From Acidimicrobiia bacterium (GTDB lineage Bacteria > Actinomycetota > Acidimicrobiia > Acidimicrobiales > MedAcidi-G1), in assembly GCA_012959995.1 (NCBI GenBank), contig DUCC01000010.1:60091-124090 (forward strand): a stretch of 64,000 nucleotides of DNA, given 5' to 3'. Position 1 is the first letter of the stretch. Every line of letters starts with the position of its first letter. The position numbers and the translations under genes are program-made. The notes beneath the pieces are model-generated. The model had not been told where the DNA came from, searched no databases, and saw only the letters and a program-made list of their open reading frames with translations. This document shows positions 63,360 through 64,000 of the stretch, one piece after another.

Positions 63360-63839
63360 ATGAATAGTGCAACAGATTCTCTAGACGCCGTTGATTGTGC
63401 CATCCTTGATTTACTGCAACAAGATGGCCGCCTGGCCAACGTTGACCTGGCCGAGGCCGTGCACCTCTCCCCCTCTGCTTGTTTGCGCCGAGTACGGCGT
63501 TTAGAACAAGACGGTTTCATCGACCGATACGTGGCTTTGGTTAACCCCAAACGGGTGGGCTTAGGCACCAACGTGTTTGTAGAAATCACCTTGTCTGGCC
63601 AAGACGAAGACACCCTTGATACTTTCGAAGCAGCGGTAGCTGCTCGACCCGAGGTCATGAGTTGCCATTTGATGGCCGGCGGGTTCGACTACCTCTTGCG
63701 GGTAGTAATAAACGATGTAGCCGACTATGAAGACTTGCACCGCACCCATTTGGCGCAACTGCCGGGTGTCACCCGCATGGTTTCCAGCTTTGCCTTACGG
63801 CCCGTCTGCGACCGTACCGCTTACCCCATTAGGAGTTAA
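63360..63839 (+). CDS. Lrp/AsnC-family transcriptional regulator (AldR-like)
   Basis: Feast/famine regulator, 159 aa. The N-terminal helix-turn-helix is LDAVDCAILDLLQQDGRLANVDLAEAVHLSPSACLRRVRRLEQDGFIDRY, and a C-terminal RAM ligand-binding domain follows (VFVEITLSG, ARPEVMSCHLMAGGFDYLLRVV, LAQLPGVTRMVSSFAL). An upstream ATG at 63348 would add four residues. The start at 63360 is favoured by the TATGCT box and by family length. Its divergent neighbour ald is the likely target. Confidence 0.93.
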   Translation: MNSATDSLDAVDCAILDLLQQDGRLANVDLAEAVHLSPSACLRRVRRLEQDGFIDRYVALVNPKRVGLGTNVFVEITLSGQDEDTLDTFEAAVAARPEVMSCHLMAGGFDYLLRVVINDVADYEDLHRTHLAQLPGVTRMVSSFALRPVCDRTAYPIRS

Positions 63840-63879
63840 GGATTCTGGTCAGCGGTTAGCGCTGCCACTAACCATCTTG

Positions 63880-63885
63880 TACTCT
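63880..63885 (+). promoter_or_regulatory. Leaderless-type -10 box of the lipoprotein gene
   Basis: TACTCT, 6 nt before the ATG at 63892. Confidence 0.4.
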
Positions 63886-63891
63886 CAGACA

Positions 63892-64000
63892 ATGCTGGCT
63901 AGAAAGATTTTTGTTCATATTTTATTAACTGCTTTGCTCGCTGCGGGGTGTTCTATGAGCAGCGACCCGGTTGTAGAGCCAGCGGGTTCTTCAACAACGA
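63892..64000 (+). CDS. Lipoprotein, N-terminal fragment cut by window end
   Basis: Only 36 codons are visible and the frame is open at the right edge. It begins MLARKIFVHILLTALLAAGC, a lipoprotein signal with lipobox LAAGC and lipidated Cys20, followed by a Ser/Thr/Pro-rich stretch (SMSSDPVVEPAGSST). Nothing can be said about function. Confidence 0.7.
   Translation, partial: MLARKIFVHILLTALLAAGCSMSSDPVVEPAGSSTT

Overview
The window looks like a compact chromosomal segment of an actinobacterium, most likely a marine or freshwater member of the Acidimicrobiia (inference). The grounds are: the order glyA, wecA-like transferase, ATP-synthase operon; two luciferase-like (F420-type) oxidoreductases; a DUF3516 Ski2-like helicase; a MutA/MutB/MeaB operon; a DtxR-type regulator; and mid-50s GC by eye. 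Coding density is very high. There are no rRNA or tRNA genes, insertion sequences or CRISPR arrays that I can see.

Layout. 1-7026 (minus): a serine hydroxymethyltransferase, a WecA-type glycosyl-phosphate transferase and the F1Fo ATP-synthase operon, with atpA running off the left edge. 7119-10951: a LysR regulator divergent from inositol-3-phosphate synthase across a palindrome, then an acyl-CoA ligase. 11040-22027 (plus): an AddAB-like helicase/nuclease pair, a CitE-like lyase, an acidic repeat protein and ileS. 22283-25743: class I ribonucleotide reductase nrdAB behind a good promoter. 25740-30186 (minus): mutA-mutB-meaB. 30289-36680: an F420-type oxidoreductase, an SDR, an epoxide hydrolase / alpha-beta hydrolase / formylglycine-generating-enzyme operon, a dihydrouridine synthase and a Maf protein. 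36644-41600: a broken fetB-like gene, a three-gene ferric-iron ABC importer and a DtxR-family regulator. 41691-53062: a Cys-less thiolase-like protein, a nitronate monooxygenase, a metallo-beta-lactamase protein, SDRs, an acyl-CoA ligase, a DUF3179 lipoprotein, a small monooxygenase, tag and the helicase. 53059-60645 (minus): a probable six-gene operon (PrdB-like protein, acyl-CoA dehydrogenase, molybdenum hydroxylase large subunit, aminotransferase, omega-amidase-like protein, polyprenyl synthase). 60725-64000: SRPBCC protein, F420-type oxidoreductase, alanine dehydrogenase divergent from an Lrp/AsnC regulator, and the start of a lipoprotein.

The most interesting observation is two independent selenoprotein candidates about 12 kb apart. 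In a PrdB-like gene (59458-60645) and a DUF3179 gene (47571-48734) an in-frame UGA sits inside a conserved U-x-x-C motif. In both cases a strong hairpin starts 11 or 14 nt downstream, as expected of a bacterial SECIS. A standard gene caller splits each into two ORFs.

Two genome-scale habits also show. Many non-operonic genes have an nAnnnT hexamer exactly 6 nt before the start codon and no Shine-Dalgarno, which fits leaderless transcription. Four convergent gene pairs share a 4-bp palindromic stop (TTAA or CTAG), leaving no room for terminators.
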